From a virus, in the IMG/VR virus record IMGVR_UViG_3300028897_000675, positions 1 to 27,588 of that record: a stretch of DNA of 27,588 nt; one strand, given 5' to 3'. The first letter of the stretch is position 1. Each line of letters starts with the position of its first letter. This document shows, piece by piece, positions 12,941 through 20,383 of the stretch. Position numbers and translations under genes: made by a program. Below the pieces are notes generated by a model. That model searched no databases. It was not told the origin of the DNA and saw nothing but the letters and a program-made list of their open reading frames with translations.

Positions 12941-14607
12941 ATATAAAAGAATTATCAGAGCAAGCTGAAATCCAACAATATGCTAATTGTCCATCAAGTG
13001 GTAGAGGTAATTTAGAACTAACTTTGGAATTAAAATCTATACTTCCAGAATTGAAACAGATATCCATCAGAAAACCATTTGCTATGATAGTTGGCTCTAT
13101 GGCAACACAAGGAAAAAGCAACAATGATATCGATATAGTTATTAGGGGAGAAGATTTAAGTGATAAAGTTAAAGAAGCCATCAGTTTTAGACTTTACAGA
13201 CTTTTCTCTAAAATTTTACAATGTCCTTATGATGATACACCTAAATATTTACATTTACATTTCAATAATGCTGGTAGCTACACATCATATATCCCAATAT
13301 ATGAATTAAATCTTGTTCCAGTTAAAAATTTAGATACTATTTATATGTCTAAAATTCCATTTGATCTTAGAGGTAATATCAAATTTTTCTCCAAAGATGA
13401 AACTAATGGGAAAAGAATAATAGCAGGTTATGCAAATGTAGCCGTAGTTGATAGTGAAGAACAGTTCATTCCAATAGAAACTTTAAAGAAAGGAATAGAC
13501 ACTTTATTATTAGACCCATACTATTCTAATCTAATGTTAGTTCATCAAAGTATCCAAATTGGTAGAATAATTGAAGGATTTGGTGACTATAAGACTCATG
13601 TTGATGAGAAAGGATTATTTATAGTATGTGAAATTAGACAAGATCTAGAAACTGCCAACGAAATTTGGGATAGCATTTTGAATGGAGATATAAATGGATT
13701 TTCCATAGGATGTGAAGTTCTAAAATCCCATGAAAAATGTGATGAAAAGAAATGTGTAGAAATCTTAGATGAAATACACATATTTGAGGTTAGTGTTTGC
13801 ACTGATCCAGTCAATGAAGAATCTGGATTTGTAGTAGTATCAAAGTCAAAAGTTGATGTATGTAATGAATGTAATATAGAAAATGATGAAATGAAAACAA
13901 AAACTGTATCAAAAGCTGAAACACCAAAGGAAGAAGAAAAGAAAGATGCTGAAATCACACCAATAGATCAACCTGTAGAACAAGATAAATTTTCAGAAAT
14001 AGAACGCAGAATAAATGCTCTTGAAACTCTAATAAATGAGACTAAAATTTCAGAAGAGGAAATACCTCCTGAAGATAAATCTACACCAGAAGAAAATGCT
14101 AATTTAAAAAATGTGGAGGATTTAGCATTATTCATGTTGGATTACATTATAAATAATCCAAAATCAAGTGCTCAAGATATAGCTAAGGCATGGATAGAAA
14201 GCAAGAAATTACCTCCTGCAAAGAAACCAGAGGAAGAAGAGGAGGAGGAAGAAGCACCTCCTGAGAAACCAAAAGAGGACAAACCAAAAGAGGATGAAAA
14301 TTATCCAAATCCTAAAGAGCCATCAAAATATCCATATCCAGAGAAAATGTCTGAGGCTATCGGAAATCTAAATGCAGTGGTTGATAGGCTTACTAAATTA
14401 GCTGATAAGGATGAATTAAAACTGGCTATAAAAGCCCGAGATGACCAAATCAATGCCTTAGAATTACAAATAAAAACTCTATCAAAGTCCAATTTAATCA
14501 CAGAGGATAAAGGAGAGCCTAAAACAGTTAAAGCTGACGAAGAAGTAACTTTGGAAAAGGATAATCCAATAAAAATAGAACGTGGTTCAGTTTACTTTAA
14601 AGAATAA
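12937..14607 (+). CDS. Nucleotidyltransferase, prohead protease and scaffold fusion
   Basis: 556 residues. Residues about 40-130 are a Pol-beta-type nucleotidyltransferase: IVGSMATQGKSNNDIDIVI has the G-S motif and the paired Asp (D64, D66), and LHLHFNN...YIPIYELNLV closes the domain. Residues 145-305 are an XkdF/S78-like prohead protease: GKRIIAGYANVAVVDSE, LVHQSIQIGRI (His203), NGFSIGCEVL (Ser256), IFEVSVCTDPVN. The rest is acidic, Pro/Glu-rich and coiled, ending in a helix near 455-520, as in a scaffold. Proteases of this kind cut the scaffold, and often themselves, during capsid maturation. The fused transferase is unusual. The gene sits 45 bases ahead of the decoration and capsid genes. 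Confidence 0.8.
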   Translation: MNIKELSEQAEIQQYANCPSSGRGNLELTLELKSILPELKQISIRKPFAMIVGSMATQGKSNNDIDIVIRGEDLSDKVKEAISFRLYRLFSKILQCPYDDTPKYLHLHFNNAGSYTSYIPIYELNLVPVKNLDTIYMSKIPFDLRGNIKFFSKDETNGKRIIAGYANVAVVDSEEQFIPIETLKKGIDTLLLDPYYSNLMLVHQSIQIGRIIEGFGDYKTHVDEKGLFIVCEIRQDLETANEIWDSILNGDINGFSIGCEVLKSHEKCDEKKCVEILDEIHIFEVSVCTDPVNEESGFVVVSKSKVDVCNECNIENDEMKTKTVSKAETPKEEEKKDAEITPIDQPVEQDKFSEIERRINALETLINETKISEEEIPPEDKSTPEENANLKNVEDLALFMLDYIINNPKSSAQDIAKAWIESKKLPPAKKPEEEEEEEEAPPEKPKEDKPKEDENYPNPKEPSKYPYPEKMSEAIGNLNAVVDRLTKLADKDELKLAIKARDDQINALELQIKTLSKSNLITEDKGEPKTVKADEEVTLEKDNPIKIERGSVYFKE

Positions 14608-14652
14608 TGTTCAATGTAATTTATCAATGTAAAAATTAAAAAGGGGTAGATT

Positions 14653-15066
14653 ATGTCTTTTACAAGCCCAACAGATGACATAATAATTCAAGAAGGCACA
14701 TTCGCTTTTGACTACACTGCATCTGGAACAGTTTATGGAGGCCAATGTGTGGTCCCAGAACATGGTCCAGGAAATGTAGGTATGTACGTAAAAGCGGCAG
14801 GAACAACTACAGCAGGAGCTGTAGATAATTTTATTGGAGTAGCAGCATACCAAGCTGATAACGGTGAAAAAGTTGCAGTCTATGGCCCAGGAAATATAGT
14901 TAGATGTATAGTTTCTGGAGCAAGTAACTGTAATATAGGTGATGATTTGATGACAGCATACGAAGGAAAAGTAACTCAAGATGGAGCAGCAGCAGGTAAA
15001 AAAATAGGAGTAGCATTAGAAACACAGGCTACAGCAAATGGAACTGTTAAGGTTCTCTTGACTTAA
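14653..15066 (+). CDS. Capsid decoration protein 1 (DUF2190-like)
   Basis: 137 residues of beta-rich, Gly/Ala-rich sequence: DYTASGTVYGGQCVV, FIGVAAYQADNGEKVAVYGP, NIVRCIVSGASNCNIGDDL and KIGVALETQATANGTVKVLL. This order fits DUF2190-type small proteins that sit on or cement HK97-like capsids. It directly precedes a shorter paralog and the major capsid protein. A GGGGTAG site lies before the ATG. The start MSFTSPTDDIIIQEGTFA is nearly repeated in the paralog. Confidence 0.75.
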   Translation: MSFTSPTDDIIIQEGTFAFDYTASGTVYGGQCVVPEHGPGNVGMYVKAAGTTTAGAVDNFIGVAAYQADNGEKVAVYGPGNIVRCIVSGASNCNIGDDLMTAYEGKVTQDGAAAGKKIGVALETQATANGTVKVLLT

Positions 15067-15083
15067 GAATCTAGGAGGATATT

Positions 15084-15485
15084 ATGACATTTACAAGTCC
15101 TACAGATGATATTATAGTTCAGGAAGGAACATTTGCTTACGATTACATAGCATCAGGTACTATTTATGCAGGTCAGTGTCTTGAAGCAGGAACAACCAGC
15201 TCTATGGAAGTTGAAGTGGCAGAGAACGCTACTGATGCTTTTGTTGGAGTGGCAGCATATAACGCAACAGATGGAGAGAAAATTGCAGTATACGGACCTA
15301 AAAATATAGTAAGATGCATAGTTAAAGGAACGAGTGTGTGTAACATTGGAGATGATCTCTTTGTGTCAGGTTCTGAGGGTAAAGTATCTAATGCAGCTAT
15401 AGACACTCCAATAAACCATAAGATAGGAGTAGCACTCGAGACACAAGCCACAGATGGTGGAACTGTTAAAGTTCTTTTAGTGTAA
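15084..15485 (+). CDS. Capsid decoration protein 2 (DUF2190-like paralog)
   Basis: 133 residues, a clear tandem copy of the previous gene: MTFTSPTDDIIVQEGTFAYD, FVGVAAYNATDGEKIAVYGP, NIVRCIVKGTSVCNIGDDL and KIGVALETQATDGGTVKVLL all align. The main difference is a shorter loop after the first Cys (TSSMEVEVAENATD). A strong AGGAGG site precedes it. The two products may occupy different surface positions or form mixed trimers; that is inference. Confidence 0.75.
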   Translation: MTFTSPTDDIIVQEGTFAYDYIASGTIYAGQCLEAGTTSSMEVEVAENATDAFVGVAAYNATDGEKIAVYGPKNIVRCIVKGTSVCNIGDDLFVSGSEGKVSNAAIDTPINHKIGVALETQATDGGTVKVLLV

Positions 15486-15543
15486 TTATTTATATTCCAT
15501 GTATGTAAATCAATGTTTATTTAGAAAGGTAAGGAAATAAAGT

Positions 15544-16518
15544 ATGTCTAAGTTAACAAAATTATTAGAATTTGGTTTTGCAGGAAATACTGAGCGTTCA
15601 AGGATGCTTAGTAAGGAATCTTTCAAGAAAACAGTCGGTGAAGATGTCCACAAATTGCTTCAATCTGAGGCTAATGCGATTACAAATTCAACTCTAGTTC
15701 AAGAAGAGGTCTATAAGAAAATTATAGAAGGTATGGAGCCAGTAAAATGCATGAGAGAAGTAATTCCAGTTATAAAAACAGATACCTATTCAATTAGATT
15801 TGTTAAAGGTGAAACTGGAACATACGCTACGAAAGTAGCTGAAGGAGCAAAAATATCAATAGATACCCAAACTTACTCAAAACAAGATATCACCATAGAA
15901 AAATGGGGTACACGACCACTGATTACCAATGAATTAATCGAAGATTCTTTATTCGATATAGTTGAATTAGAATTGAAGAAAGCTGGAGCAAGAATGGAAA
16001 ATGCTCTAAACAGACAGTGCTTATATCAAATTTTACAGGGAACTTATGCAATATCAACCAATTCACTAAGTCCAGCTGGACCTCACATATCTATTTCAGA
16101 TATAGCTCAGGCAGTTGGAAAGGTCAAAAAACAAAATTACATTCCAGACATATTAGTTCTTCATCCAACAGCAGAAGCATATCTGTTACAAGATTCAAAT
16201 CTTGCATATGTGTCATTTGCTGGTGGTCCTGGGGCTTTAAGACAAGGAGACATAGGTAAAACAATAATGGGATTAAAACCATACACATGTACAGCAACAG
16301 ATGCAGCATCTCCACTCTGGGAAGATTCAACTGCAGGAACTGATGTTACAGCATTAGTATTTTCAAAACAAGATCTAGCCGCAATTTGCATGAGACGTGA
16401 CTTAACAATTGAACAATATGATGATCCTATCCATGACCTAGTTGGTATTTCACTAACTATGAGATTCGGAACTGATGTTCTAAGAGAAAACGCTGGATGT
16501 AAAATCTATCATAAATAA
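15544..16518 (+). CDS. Major capsid protein, HK97 fold
   Basis: 324 residues. The N-terminal helix region (KTVGEDVHKLLQSEANAITN) is followed by the E-loop area (EVYKKIIEGMEPVKCMREVI), TDTYSIRFVKGETGTYATKV, then the spine helix region ELIEDSLFDIVELELKKAGA and MENALNRQCL. The P and A domains include PDILVLHPTAEAYLLQ and DLAAICMRRDLTIEQYDDPI, ending LRENAGCKIYHK. This pattern is typical of HK97-type capsid proteins with little N-terminal delta domain, consistent with the separate scaffold region at 12937. AAGGTAAGG precedes the start, and a hairpin terminator follows at once. Confidence 0.9.
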   Translation: MSKLTKLLEFGFAGNTERSRMLSKESFKKTVGEDVHKLLQSEANAITNSTLVQEEVYKKIIEGMEPVKCMREVIPVIKTDTYSIRFVKGETGTYATKVAEGAKISIDTQTYSKQDITIEKWGTRPLITNELIEDSLFDIVELELKKAGARMENALNRQCLYQILQGTYAISTNSLSPAGPHISISDIAQAVGKVKKQNYIPDILVLHPTAEAYLLQDSNLAYVSFAGGPGALRQGDIGKTIMGLKPYTCTATDAASPLWEDSTAGTDVTALVFSKQDLAAICMRRDLTIEQYDDPIHDLVGISLTMRFGTDVLRENAGCKIYHK

Positions 16519-16556
16519 TAGCATCAAATTTTTTAGATGCTATCTCAATTTTTTAT
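16518..16556 (+). terminator. Terminator after the major capsid gene
   Basis: ATAGCATC (16518-16525) and GATGCTAT (16536-16543) form a perfect eight-base stem with a ten-base loop, followed by CTCAATTTTTTATTT. The stem overlaps the capsid stop codon region. It would end or slow transcription after the most heavily needed gene. Confidence 0.65.
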
Positions 16557-16638
16557 TTATGTTTAATGTCAATTTATTCAAATTGTTTGGTTAAAAACCA
16601 AGATTTAGAGTAAAAAGAGAAAATAAAGGTGATTGATA

Positions 16639-16920
16639 ATGCCAGGAGCTAAAATTCCTGTATTAGAAGTAGAAAATCTTTTAGTTACAAAAAATGGTAG
16701 AGGACTATTAATATACAACGATGGTAAAAATGTTCTATTAGGTCAATCATGGACTGGAATTTCATCCAATAATGCAAATGCAGATAAAAAATTTTTTCCA
16801 GCTGCAAGCTCATCAGGTTATATCGGTATAAACATAATTTCTGGTAGCACATATGGACCAACAGGAGCTATTTATTACATTCCAATATATAGCAACGTAA
16901 ACACCAACTTATCTAGTTAA
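16639..16920 (+). CDS. Small virion-type protein, paralog pair member 1
   Basis: 93 residues from ATG 16639, chosen because GGTGAT (16628-16633) lies five bases before it. The sequence is beta-rich: KIPVLEVENLLVTKNGRG, YNDGKNVLLG, SSGYIGINIISGSTYGPTG and YYIPIYSN. It pairs with the next gene (same start and end motifs). The position after the capsid gene suggests a head surface or fibre protein. No family is recognised. Confidence 0.6.
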   Translation: MPGAKIPVLEVENLLVTKNGRGLLIYNDGKNVLLGQSWTGISSNNANADKKFFPAASSSGYIGINIISGSTYGPTGAIYYIPIYSNVNTNLSS

Positions 16921-16933
16921 GAAAGGTGATTTA

Positions 16934-17206
16934 ATGGAAAAAACAAATATTCCAGTATTAGAAGTTGAAAAGTTAATAATCCAAAAAAATGGCAGAGGAT
17001 TCATATTCCATGAATCTGGTAGAATGACTCAAGATTGGGCTGGTTATAGCGCCACTGGAGGCACTCAGGGTAGAATGTTTCTAATTGCCCCAAGTTGTTC
17101 TGGATGGCTTAAAATCGGTATTATATCTGGAAGTACTTTCGGTCCAACAGGAGCTAGTTATTTTGTCCCATTGTTTAAAACCAGAACTACTTATTCCTCA
17201 GTGTAG
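16934..17206 (+). CDS. Small virion-type protein, paralog pair member 2
   Basis: 90 residues with GGTGAT upstream. It aligns with the previous gene at NIPVLEVEKLIIQKNGRGF and at LKIGIISGSTFGPTGASYFV, while the middle (RMTQDWAGYSATGGTQGRMF) differs. Tandem duplication with a diverged centre suggests a shared frame and different exposed loops. No family is recognised. Confidence 0.6.
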   Translation: MEKTNIPVLEVEKLIIQKNGRGFIFHESGRMTQDWAGYSATGGTQGRMFLIAPSCSGWLKIGIISGSTFGPTGASYFVPLFKTRTTYSSV

Positions 17207-17476
17207 GTGATTATTATTCTACATGGAAAAGGAAATCAAGCTTTCTTCACTGATAGTTTTGAAACTAAACGTAGAAAAGGCTTAGAGGATAAGAATAAAC
17301 TTACTGATGAGGAAAAATCCATTTATGAAATATCAGGTTCAGATGGTGGTGGTAGAACTAATCCAAGCACTTATGAAATTAAACAATTTCCTTTTCCAGT
17401 TAATCCAACTATAAGAAAAAGAAAAACTGTAGATATTAGAAAAGTCGATCCGAGAATAGGGGAGATGTCAGATTAG
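17207..17476 (+). CDS. Basic hypothetical protein with unusual start
   Basis: About 89 residues, hydrophilic: NQAFFTDSFETKRRKGLEDK, then KLTDEEKSIYEISGSDGGGR and FPVNPTIRKRKTVDIRKVDP. No ATG lies near the start. The only GTG (17207) touches the previous stop and is itself part of AGGTGAT, which elsewhere here is the ribosome binding site. At the usual spacing from that site is ATT (17213 or 17216), so initiation at ATT is possible. The protein lies between the virion paralogs and the connector genes; no family is recognised. Confidence 0.5.
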   Translation: MIIILHGKGNQAFFTDSFETKRRKGLEDKNKLTDEEKSIYEISGSDGGGRTNPSTYEIKQFPFPVNPTIRKRKTVDIRKVDPRIGEMSD

Positions 17477-17478
17477 AT

Positions 17479-17886
17479 ATGTATACACCAAAGTATGTTA
17501 CTGAAAAGGATGTTCGTAATTTTTTTACACCTCCTTTAGATTATAATGATTTAGGAACTGCAGAACTTCTTTTAAAGATAGAATCCGTAGAAGATATGGT
17601 AGAAGCTGTTTACTTTAGTGATTCAGTTACCACATCAGCAAAAGCTAGAATTCCCTGTCTTCTATTAATTGCATCAAAAATTATTCTCAATCCAACTTTA
17701 GCAAAAAAATATTTTACACTTAATAAGGAGACTCTAGGCGATTATTCCTATGAACTAGGACTTGGAACTAGAGGAGTAGTTCAGTCTCCATATGCTATAT
17801 CAAAAACATGGGAAGATTTTGCATTAGATATGCTTAAGAATCGATCAACACTAGTTAGATTTGGTCTTTGGAAGGCTAATGATTAG
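17479..17886 (+). CDS. Head-tail adaptor (gp6-like connector)
   Basis: 135 residues, largely helical: VTEKDVRNFFTPPLDYNDL, AELLLKIESVEDMVEAVYF, KARIPCLLLIASKIILNP and SPYAISKTWEDFALDMLKNR. Short helical proteins of this size immediately after the capsid genes and ahead of the closure and tail genes usually form the ring below the portal. The call rests on position and helix layout more than on a signature. The stop codon is followed directly by the inserted HNH gene. Confidence 0.6.
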   Translation: MYTPKYVTEKDVRNFFTPPLDYNDLGTAELLLKIESVEDMVEAVYFSDSVTTSAKARIPCLLLIASKIILNPTLAKKYFTLNKETLGDYSYELGLGTRGVVQSPYAISKTWEDFALDMLKNRSTLVRFGLWKAND

Positions 17887-18117
17887 ATGTCTTATAGACC
17901 TAGTAGTTTGTATCCAGAAAATTGGAATCGTCTAAGACACTCCATATTTAAAAGGGATAGATATATCTGCCAACGTTGTGGTAGATATTGCAAAGGATTT
18001 GCAGATTGTCATCATAAAATACCAATTAGTAAAGGAGGATCTCATAGTCCAGAAAATCTAATGACTCTTTGCCACTTCTGTCACGAAGAAATATCTTTAA
18101 GGAATTATGACTTTTGA
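17887..18117 (+). CDS. Minimal HNH endonuclease between connector genes
   Basis: 76 residues with the whole HNH core: LRHSIFKRDRYICQRCGRYC, DCHHKIPISKGGSHSPENL and MTLCHFCHEEI. It has no extra DNA-binding domain. The ATG abuts the TAG of the adaptor gene and its last 11 bases overlap the start of the head closure gene, supplying that gene's AAGGAATT site. It thus fits as a compact mobile gene inserted without breaking its neighbours. A role in packaging, as known for HNH proteins next to terminases, is an alternative. Confidence 0.85.
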   Translation: MSYRPSSLYPENWNRLRHSIFKRDRYICQRCGRYCKGFADCHHKIPISKGGSHSPENLMTLCHFCHEEISLRNYDF

Positions 18118-18427
18118 AAGTTTATTGAATAATCATATATATCTAAGAACTAGATATTCATCCCAAAATATGCTTGGGGAATGGACTTATGTATATTCTT
18201 CATCATCCATACCTACTATATGTAGAATAGCTCCATTAACAGCTTCTGAGAGAATAGATACAACTGGTTTATATGATAATGTTAGACATAAATGTTTTTG
18301 TCTCTCATCCGCAGCGATAGTTAGAGATAGTCAGATATCATATCGTAATGAATTGTATAGAGTTAAAGAGGTAATTATAGATAGTAGTCATCACCATAAG
18401 ACTGCTTTACTTCAGCTGATAGCATGA
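18107..18427 (+). CDS. Head closure (head-tail joining) protein
   Basis: 106 residues of beta-barrel type: FESLLNNHIYLRTRYSSQNM, LGEWTYVYSSSSIPTICRIA, PLTASERIDTTGLYDNVRHK and YRNELYRVKEVIIDSSHHHK. This layout (nominal value of a nucleotide-like barrel with LGEW near the start and RVKEV near the end) matches SPP1 gp16 / HK97-type stoppers that close the head after packaging. The order adaptor, closure, gp10-like, tail terminator supports it. The end overlaps the next start as ATGA. Confidence 0.7.
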   Translation: MTFESLLNNHIYLRTRYSSQNMLGEWTYVYSSSSIPTICRIAPLTASERIDTTGLYDNVRHKCFCLSSAAIVRDSQISYRNELYRVKEVIIDSSHHHKTALLQLIA

Positions 18428-18933
18428 AACTAAAATTTGAGACTAAATTAGATAAAAAAGAGTTACAGAATATTCTAAATAAAGTTAATAATCTAGAAAA
18501 AATAATCAATTCCAATCTAGTTGAAGCTCTTACTAAGTCAGCTGAGAAACTAGGTCATTATGCCAGAGAGAATGTAAGAAATTGGGCAGCAGAACCTGGA
18601 TTATCCCAAACCGGAGGAGCTATTGCAAATGAGAGTAGTTGGATGACTAATTCAGAAAATAATAATATGGTCTCAATATCTTGTATATCAAATCATGCAG
18701 CAGTAGTTGAATTTGGCGGAGAATTAACTGGGACATCTTTAGTAGTAATGACTAAAGGACCAGGTTATCCAATTGGGAAACAACAAGGAAAACCTCCTAT
18801 AATTAGAAAATCATTTTTAATACAACAGCCAATGGCATATTTTAGAAGTGCCAAAGATTCCGATTATGTTAGATGGCAATTAAGACAATCCATACGAAGT
18901 GATTTAGCAACAGTTATAAAAAATAATATTTAA
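18424..18933 (+). CDS. HK97 gp10-like neck/tail component
   Basis: 169 residues. An N-terminal helical part (LDKKELQNILNKVNNLEKII then ALTKSAEKLGHYARENVR) leads to a beta part with SHAAVVEFGGE-type motif (NHAAVVEFGGELTGTSLVV), then PPIIRKSFLIQQ and a C-terminal helix. This is the usual pattern of HK97 gp10-like proteins, which help connect head and tail. It is translationally coupled to the closure gene. Confidence 0.75.
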   Translation: MKLKFETKLDKKELQNILNKVNNLEKIINSNLVEALTKSAEKLGHYARENVRNWAAEPGLSQTGGAIANESSWMTNSENNNMVSISCISNHAAVVEFGGELTGTSLVVMTKGPGYPIGKQQGKPPIIRKSFLIQQPMAYFRSAKDSDYVRWQLRQSIRSDLATVIKNNI

Positions 18934-18934
18934 T

Positions 18935-19333
18935 ATGTCTTTACAAACAATTAGAAAAATAAGAGGATACCTAATTAGTTCCTCTTCAGTAACGGCTTAT
19001 GTCCCAACTAGAAAGATAAAAGTTGGATGGCCAAAAACTTTAGACGAATTCCCATGTATAATAATTTCTCAAGTAACTGGAACTGATATGGGATATCTAG
19101 GTTATGGAACATCGGCTGCAGGTTCAAAGTTGAGAAAGGAGACATCCGGCATACAAATTGATATTTATTCTAGAAACAGCAGATTAGAAACAATTCAAAT
19201 AGCTGATGAAGTTGTTAAAGTATTAATATCTGGCAATTGCACTAAAGAATCTGATGTAGAATCATATAATGATGAAACTGGTTTATACCGAAAGATTCAA
19301 ACTTATAGCGATACATCCTTCTTTGATGATTAA
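18935..19333 (+). CDS. Tail terminator / tail completion protein
   Basis: 132 residues: a first helix (SLQTIRKIRGYLISSSSVTA), LDEFPCIIISQVTG, then the strand SGIQIDIYSRNSRLETIQIA with helix DEVVKVLISG and a final TGLYRKIQTYSDTSFFDD strand. This alternating order fits tail terminator proteins of the gpU/gp11 type, which cap the tail tube. It starts one base after the previous stop with no clear binding site. Next in order are the tail tube genes, as expected. Confidence 0.7.
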   Translation: MSLQTIRKIRGYLISSSSVTAYVPTRKIKVGWPKTLDEFPCIIISQVTGTDMGYLGYGTSAAGSKLRKETSGIQIDIYSRNSRLETIQIADEVVKVLISGNCTKESDVESYNDETGLYRKIQTYSDTSFFDD

Positions 19334-19380
19334 TGTTAAGTTAGTATGTTATAATGTTAATAGATAATAGGTAAAAAATT

Positions 19381-19875
19381 ATGGCAGGAACGGTAACAGG
19401 AAAAAATGCAAAAGTATATATAGCAGCCCACGCAGCTGGCAGTGCACCAGTTTTCACTGGTAAGACTCATACAGCATTCGGTATAGGAGATTTCTCTTTA
19501 ACACTCAGTAGAGATACTGTAGAACAAGATCTTATCGGACAACGAGGTAATTATTTTGACCAAGGTTCATTATCAGTAGATGGCTCTTTAACATCTTGTA
19601 AATTCGCTACATCAGGATTAAATGATATGCTTGATAATATGGTTGATACAGATTATGGAACTTATCAATATCTTGCAATTTCAGGAACTATTTCTACAGA
19701 TGCTGATATTGGAGCAGCTGAAAGATATTTAAGTTGGTATCTTGTATCATGCCAGGCAACTGGGTATGATGTAAGCATTGGAGACGCAGATACAGTGTCA
19801 GAAGCTAGTATAGATTTTACTCATATGGCTCCTTATAATATTGTCTATACTCATGGCGTAATCCAGGATTGTTGA
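19381..19875 (+). CDS. Major tail tube protein 1
   Basis: 164 residues: a beta-rich fold with GKNAKVYIAAHAAGS, FGIGDFSLTLSRDTVEQDLI, GQRGNYFDQGSLSVDGSLTS and YLVSCQATGYDVSIGDADTV, ending ASIDFTHMAPYNI. These strands and the single long hairpin region fit tail tube proteins, which stack as hexamer rings. An AGGTAA site precedes it. A clear paralog follows after 11 bases. Confidence 0.75.
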   Translation: MAGTVTGKNAKVYIAAHAAGSAPVFTGKTHTAFGIGDFSLTLSRDTVEQDLIGQRGNYFDQGSLSVDGSLTSCKFATSGLNDMLDNMVDTDYGTYQYLAISGTISTDADIGAAERYLSWYLVSCQATGYDVSIGDADTVSEASIDFTHMAPYNIVYTHGVIQDC

Positions 19876-19886
19876 GGTGATAAAAA

Positions 19887-20357
19887 ATGGCAGGAAGTCC
19901 AACAATTTATAAAGGTGATGATGCACAAATCTACTTAGGTAGTGGTGGTGCAAATGAATTATCACATTCAGCATTGGCAATTTCAGATTTTTCATTAACA
20001 CTCTCAAAAGGAACAGCGGAGCAAGAATTAGTTGGGGAGAAAGGTAACTATTTCATAGCAGGTGCTCTATCTGCAGAAGGTTCATTAACAGCCTGTAAAA
20101 TGTATAGTGCAGGTTTAGGAAAACTAGTAAATCTAATGATTCAAGGAATACCAATGAGTGTTTCTGGAAGTTGTGGTCCTAATTCACTACACTTTTACTT
20201 GAGAAGCTGTCAGTGTACTGGTTTTGATTTCTCTATTGGAACCGCAGAAGATATCACAGAAGGTACAGTAGATTTTACTGTTTTATATCCATATGCTATC
20301 TCAATTTCAAGAAGTTTGCCCTTTGTTAGAATAAAGGATGAAGGGGACCTAATTTAA
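19887..20357 (+). CDS. Major tail tube protein 2 (paralog)
   Basis: 156 residues aligned with the previous gene: AISDFSLTLSKGTAEQELVG, EKGNYFIAGALSAEGSLTAC and LRSCQCTGFDFSIGTAEDIT, closing with GTVDFTVLYPYAIS. It starts after GAGGTGATAAAAA. The C-terminal tail (RSLPFVRIKDEGDLI) differs. Two tube-type proteins could build alternate rings, or one could form the distal or proximal end; the sequence does not say which. Confidence 0.75.
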   Translation: MAGSPTIYKGDDAQIYLGSGGANELSHSALAISDFSLTLSKGTAEQELVGEKGNYFIAGALSAEGSLTACKMYSAGLGKLVNLMIQGIPMSVSGSCGPNSLHFYLRSCQCTGFDFSIGTAEDITEGTVDFTVLYPYAISISRSLPFVRIKDEGDLI

Positions 20358-20383
20358 GTTAGATGTTTATTATCGGAGATTAA

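Noticed and set aside
13596-13958. Minus-strand open frame of 120 codons opposite the protease fusion
   Set aside because: Ser/Phe-rich composition typical of the reverse of Glu/Lys-rich coding DNA; no start context.
14611-14979. Minus-strand open frame of 122 codons opposite the first decoration gene
   Set aside because: It is Cys/Ser/Tyr-rich with no binding site and lies fully opposite a well-supported gene; it is a codon shadow.
17887-18117. HNH gene as a packaging cofactor
   Set aside because: It is not next to the terminase genes, it is a minimal core, and it sits between connector genes like a mobile insertion.
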